64,000 bases of DNA from Bacteroidaceae bacterium (lineage in GTDB: Bacteria > Bacteroidota > Bacteroidia > Bacteroidales > Bacteroidaceae). Position numbers and translations under genes: made by a program. The notes beneath the pieces are model-generated. The model was given only the letters and a program-made list of their open reading frames with translations, did no database searches and had not been told where the DNA came from. Shown here piece after piece: positions 61,176 to 64,000 of this stretch; positions within the stretch are counted from its first letter, which is position 1, and each line of letters begins with the position of its first letter. The stretch spans positions 34,594 through 98,593 of the forward strand of contig JAGAQY010000030.1 of NCBI GenBank assembly GCA_017622495.1. The letters are read 5' to 3'.

Positions 61176-62219
61176 ATGAATACACGACCATCTATACTAC
61201 TGATATTAGCCTGCACCCTACTACTGTGCAGTTGTAAGAGTCTGGATAGAACGGTAGAAATATCGCTCACTGAGAACTATTACACCGGTAGCTTTGTGCG
61301 TCCCACTACACCAGACAAGGTGAGGGTGTATACCGACAATGCACCATTGCCCTTGACGACGGAGGTGATAGGTAAGTTTGCTGCCACTGACCCCGAGGCA
61401 CGGCGCAATGCCTCGCTCGACGTGCTGCTCGACACGGTGAAGAAGGAGGCGAGCCGCTTCGGTGCTAACGGACTATTCCTTACCGACCATTACAAGCCCC
61501 ATTGGCTGGGTAGTCCCCAGCACGTGATGTATGGGTATATCCTGTTGCAGCCCGACACCATACTGACCAACGACAAGGAGCACCCGCTGAATACAGCCAT
61601 AAGGGAACATCAGGAACAGGAGGAAGCCAAAAAATTGGCAGAGCAGGCAGAACTTGGAGCACTCTGCCCCGCCCATAACTTACACGTTGGCGCAGCATAT
61701 TCCTATATAACATACGGCGAAAAAGCCGTTGTCAGCGATATGGAGCGGCAGCTTACCCGCGGATGGGGCATACAGGGCATTTATGAATATGCGCCTCGAC
61801 TGGCACCGACAATATCTTTCGGTGTGCTATACAACGGGTACTTTTCTGAGGCAGCAGTCGAGTATGGAGGATCGGGCTGCGAAGCTTCTATGAACAACCA
61901 CGTCGTTTCCCCGATAATCTCCTACAGAAGTGCATCAAAACGAAGTATCGTTAAGTTTTCGGCAGGGCTTGGCTACCAATGGGAGAGCATCAACCTGAAG
62001 TCTGCATTGACCAGCTCAGCGCATGAGAAACTATCAGGAGGACGCATCGTACTATATTATGCAGCGGAGTATGAGTATCGCATCCAACAACATTGGGGAG
62101 TTGTAGGAAAACTGTATTACTTTGAATGGGGAGTGCCAAGAGAGAACAGCTATAACAACAGCACGCCTGTAGACATATTGCAGGGAGGATTCTCGCTCGG
62201 CATCAACTACCATTTCTAA
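61176..62219 (+). CDS. Lipoprotein with outer-membrane beta-barrel-like C-terminus
   Basis: 347 residues. Lipobox LLLCSC (Cys near 20). The segment ATDPEARRNASLDVLLDTVKKEASRFGANGLFL (about 70-102) resembles the surface-exposed part of YjgF/DUF4156-like lipoproteins. The C-terminal 180 residues (from LHVGAAYSY) alternate hydrophobic and polar residues and end in an aromatic residue (INYHF), the pattern of a small barrel. Such a lipoprotein-barrel combination is uncommon. Cellular role unknown. Confidence 0.6.
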   Translation: MNTRPSILLILACTLLLCSCKSLDRTVEISLTENYYTGSFVRPTTPDKVRVYTDNAPLPLTTEVIGKFAATDPEARRNASLDVLLDTVKKEASRFGANGLFLTDHYKPHWLGSPQHVMYGYILLQPDTILTNDKEHPLNTAIREHQEQEEAKKLAEQAELGALCPAHNLHVGAAYSYITYGEKAVVSDMERQLTRGWGIQGIYEYAPRLAPTISFGVLYNGYFSEAAVEYGGSGCEASMNNHVVSPIISYRSASKRSIVKFSAGLGYQWESINLKSALTSSAHEKLSGGRIVLYYAAEYEYRIQQHWGVVGKLYYFEWGVPRENSYNNSTPVDILQGGFSLGINYHF

Positions 62220-62226
62220 TGATACA

Positions 62227-62258
62227 CTTGTAGAATATAATAGAAATATATACTTTTG
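62227..62258 (+). promoter_or_regulatory. Promoter of the tandem paralogue genes
   Basis: CTTG (62227-62230), 20 bases, TACTTTTG (62251-62258), 28 bases before the ATG at 62286. Confidence 0.7.
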
Positions 62259-62285
62259 TCACACATAACCAAGAACACATACATT

Positions 62286-62966
62286 ATGAAACGCACACTT
62301 TTATTTCTTGCGTGCTTGATGGGCATGACCTTTGCCTTCGCACAAACCAGTCTGCAGGACGTGGTTTATTTGAAGAACGGCTCTATCATCCGTGGCGACA
62401 TCATTGAGATGGTGCCGGGCGAGATGGTGAAGATAATGACCGTCGATGGCTGTTTGTTCGTATGGGATATGGATGAAGTTGAACGGATTACGCAAGAGGA
62501 AATGCGTAATCGTGGGGAGGTGCAAGAAGAAAAGTTTGTCTTCCTCTCAGGACTGCTCTCATTCATGGTGCCAGGTGTGGGACAATATTATATAGGAGAG
62601 CGACACGACGGTAAGATTGATTTGCTTACACATCTTGGTTGCTGGGGAGCAATGGCCGCAGGAGGTGGTCTGCTGTCAGCCTCAGCCACCGTTTGGGATG
62701 GTTTCGCAGAAAAGGCGGGGTATGCTGCAGGAGCCGTTTTGGCGGTTGGAGGCCTTGCCTTGATGGCTACCAATACGGTATGTTCGGTAATAGATGCAGT
62801 AAAGTCGGCCAAACGTGTCAATATAGAGAATGGGTATGTTATGCTTCCTATGGGGAGTCATTGCGCCTTCGGCATGCAGCCTATGGTCGCTTATGAATAT
62901 CCACAATATATGCAAGGGGTAAAGCCCGAACTGTCTGCCGGAATGAAATTCAAGTTAACCTTCTAA
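62286..62966 (+). CDS. Exported membrane protein, first of two tandem paralogues
   Basis: 226 residues from the ATG at 62286 (a signal peptide MKRTLLFLACLMGMTFAFAQ begins here; the ATG at 62256 does not give one). The mature N-terminus TSLQDVVYLKNGSIIRGD and the C-terminal CAFGMQPMVAYEYPQYMQG are shared with the next gene. A middle hydrophobic block (about 85-175) includes VPGVGQYYIGERHDGKIDL, which recalls the TM2/DUF5683 pattern of glycine-rich turns with paired helices. Not a named protein; perhaps an envelope stress or surface protein. Confidence 0.65.
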   Translation: MKRTLLFLACLMGMTFAFAQTSLQDVVYLKNGSIIRGDIIEMVPGEMVKIMTVDGCLFVWDMDEVERITQEEMRNRGEVQEEKFVFLSGLLSFMVPGVGQYYIGERHDGKIDLLTHLGCWGAMAAGGGLLSASATVWDGFAEKAGYAAGAVLAVGGLALMATNTVCSVIDAVKSAKRVNIENGYVMLPMGSHCAFGMQPMVAYEYPQYMQGVKPELSAGMKFKLTF

Positions 62967-62978
62967 TGAAATACAACC

Positions 62979-63701
62979 ATGAAAAGATTCTTATTAGTTT
63001 TGACAATTGTGTTGTCGGCCTCGTCTACCTTCGCACAAACCAGTCTACAGGACGTTATTTATTTGAAGAACGGTTCTATCATCCGTGGCGACATCATTGA
63101 GATGGTACCGAGCGAAACGGTGAAGATTATGACTGCTGATGGTTGTATATTCATATACGACTTTGCCGATGTGGAGAAGTTCACCAAGGAGAAGCCGATA
63201 CATTACGGAAGGACAACCATTGACAAGAAATCTCCGTGGGCAGCGGGCATTATGTCATATTTCATTCCGGGCTTAGGACAATTCTATAATGGCGAAGAAC
63301 GTAAGGGATGGATTGATTTGGGTACTCAGGTGGGAGGATATGCGGCGACTCTAATTGGAGTGGCCTTGACTATGGAGTATTCAGGATACGATGACTATTA
63401 TTACGGAGAAGATGGAACTATGATTTATGAATACAAAGAAGGTAATAAGTTCTTGTCTACAACGGGAGTCGTTTTGTTCACTGCGGGAATTATCACCATC
63501 TATGCCAATGCCATCCACTCCATCGTTGATGCCGTGAAGTCCTCGAAGCGCATCAATGCCGAAAATGGTTTTGTGATGTACCAAATAAACGAACGTTGCG
63601 CCTTCGGCATGCAGCCCTCAATAGCATACGAGCGCCCGCAATACCTGCAGGGCAGCAAGCCCGAGCTCTCGGCCGGAATGAACTTCAAGCTGACATTCTG
63701 A
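62979..63701 (+). CDS. Exported membrane protein, second tandem paralogue
   Basis: 240 residues. Signal peptide MKRFLLVLTIVLSASSTFAQ. Clearly homologous to the preceding gene at both ends: TSLQDVIYLKNGSIIRGD and CAFGMQPSIAYERPQYLQG. It has an insertion in the middle with YSGYDDYYYGEDGTMIYEY, a Tyr/Asp-rich stretch not found in its partner. The hydrophobic middle with IPGLGQFYNGEERKGW fits the TM2/DUF5683-like pattern. 12 bases after the first copy, so co-transcribed; likely arisen by tandem duplication. Confidence 0.65.
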   Translation: MKRFLLVLTIVLSASSTFAQTSLQDVIYLKNGSIIRGDIIEMVPSETVKIMTADGCIFIYDFADVEKFTKEKPIHYGRTTIDKKSPWAAGIMSYFIPGLGQFYNGEERKGWIDLGTQVGGYAATLIGVALTMEYSGYDDYYYGEDGTMIYEYKEGNKFLSTTGVVLFTAGIITIYANAIHSIVDAVKSSKRINAENGFVMYQINERCAFGMQPSIAYERPQYLQGSKPELSAGMNFKLTF

Positions 63702-63751
63702 TACGCACTACAGCGAACGACTAACGTTGAACGATGAACGAACAGCCGTCG

Positions 63752-63833
63752 CAGATTGCGTGCATGCAATGCGGATGGTACATGCATGCACCAAATCCCG
63801 TTCATGCATGTAAAGGATTTGTAGCGTGCATAT
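63752..63833. repeat. Cluster of TGCATGC palindromes
   Basis: GTGCATGCAATGC (63760-), ACATGCATGCACC (63780-) and TTCATGCATGTAA (63801-) are spaced about 20 bases apart. CAAATCC/GGATTTG (63792 and 63816) also pair. May be a terminator region for the paralogue operon; function not evident. Confidence 0.5.
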
Positions 63834-63867
63834 ATATATATAGGATTTTTCATTTACCCTGTAGTTT

Positions 63868-64000
63868 CCTGATTTAGGTTGTCAGTTTAGAGGTTAATCC
63901 CTATAACAGGTTTACACGATTTGGTCTTATTCCTATACTAGGTTGACTGGTTAGTTTTTTAATCCTATAAATACTTTACAATCGATTGTTTTAATGTTGT
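63868..64000. repeat. 32-bp periodic direct repeats running off the window
   Basis: CCTnnnnNAGGTT-like cores begin at 63868, 63900, 63932 and 63964, exactly 32 bases apart (CCTGATTTAGGTT, CCTATAACAGGTT, CCTATACTAGGTT, CCTATAAATACTT). The intervening bases differ. No gene is visible in this last stretch. Confidence 0.65.

Noticed and set aside
63868..64000. CRISPR array at the right edge
   Set aside because: Only about 13 of 32 bases are conserved and the copies vary; CRISPR repeats are near-identical. Kept as a periodic repeat only.

Overview
The window looks like part of a Bacteroidales chromosome, most likely Prevotellaceae-like. The promoters follow the Bacteroidetes pattern (TTTG, 19-20 bases, TAnnTTTG) and Shine-Dalgarno sites are rare. 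The protein families fit too: TamL-type lipoprotein, DUF4296, DUF3256, DUF3791/DUF3990, CarboxypepD-TonB receptor, long eukaryote-like IleS, and a purF-carA-carB cluster. The species cannot be fixed from the sequence alone. There is no rRNA, no insertion sequence with a transposase, no CRISPR array and no prophage.

Layout. 1-7.5 kb: a Dam-type methylase cut by the window edge, ribosomal protein L31 type B, a secreted NUC1 nuclease, then a leftward block (DUF3256, DMT transporter, truA, rsmE, bifunctional nuclease, nucleoside permease). 7.7-14.8 kb: rightward TonB receptor, YpfJ peptidase, ABC exporter and a PL11 rhamnogalacturonan lyase, closed by a 24-bp hairpin. 14.9-17.6 kb: an AT-rich MBOAT/AlgX-like O-acyltransferase pair. 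17.6-19 kb: 1.4 kb of repeat-rich intergenic DNA. 19-25.8 kb: carB, carA, purF, with a terminator and possible leader peptide ahead of purF. 25.9-26.2 kb: tRNA-Thr(CGT) and tRNA-Lys(CTT). 26.4-36.8 kb: MBL hydrolase, tamL, a SpoU methyltransferase and the ileS-dksA-like-lspA-DUF4296 run. 37-37.9 kb: a translationally coupled DUF3791-DUF3990-small protein cassette resembling an ADP-ribosyltransferase-type toxin module. 38-41 kb: two secreted surface proteins. 41-42.2 kb: a palindrome-rich intergenic region. 42.2-60 kb: housekeeping and envelope genes (nitroreductase, FtsX-type permease, aminotransferase, rlmH, pepD, OmpH-like, RsmI-like, TPR, def, ruvX, SPOR, manA, class III fbp). 60.4-63.7 kb: a rightward run of uncharacterised envelope proteins ending in two tandem paralogues.

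The most notable observations are these. CarA lacks its glutaminase Cys and His residues, although it lies next to CarB. The purF leader has a small reading frame whose stop codon falls inside the terminator stem. Two large imperfect intergenic palindromes each carry a 22-bp periodic array at the apex. The DUF3791/DUF3990 cassette is a three-gene unit with ATGA overlaps. A 32-bp periodic repeat array runs off the right edge. Many intergenic gaps hold low-complexity repeats (GAATT/CAATT, GTTGA, CGTTAAT, AACTCAAAA) that supply stop codons and C-terminal tails to neighbouring genes, and one appears to sit in frame inside carA.
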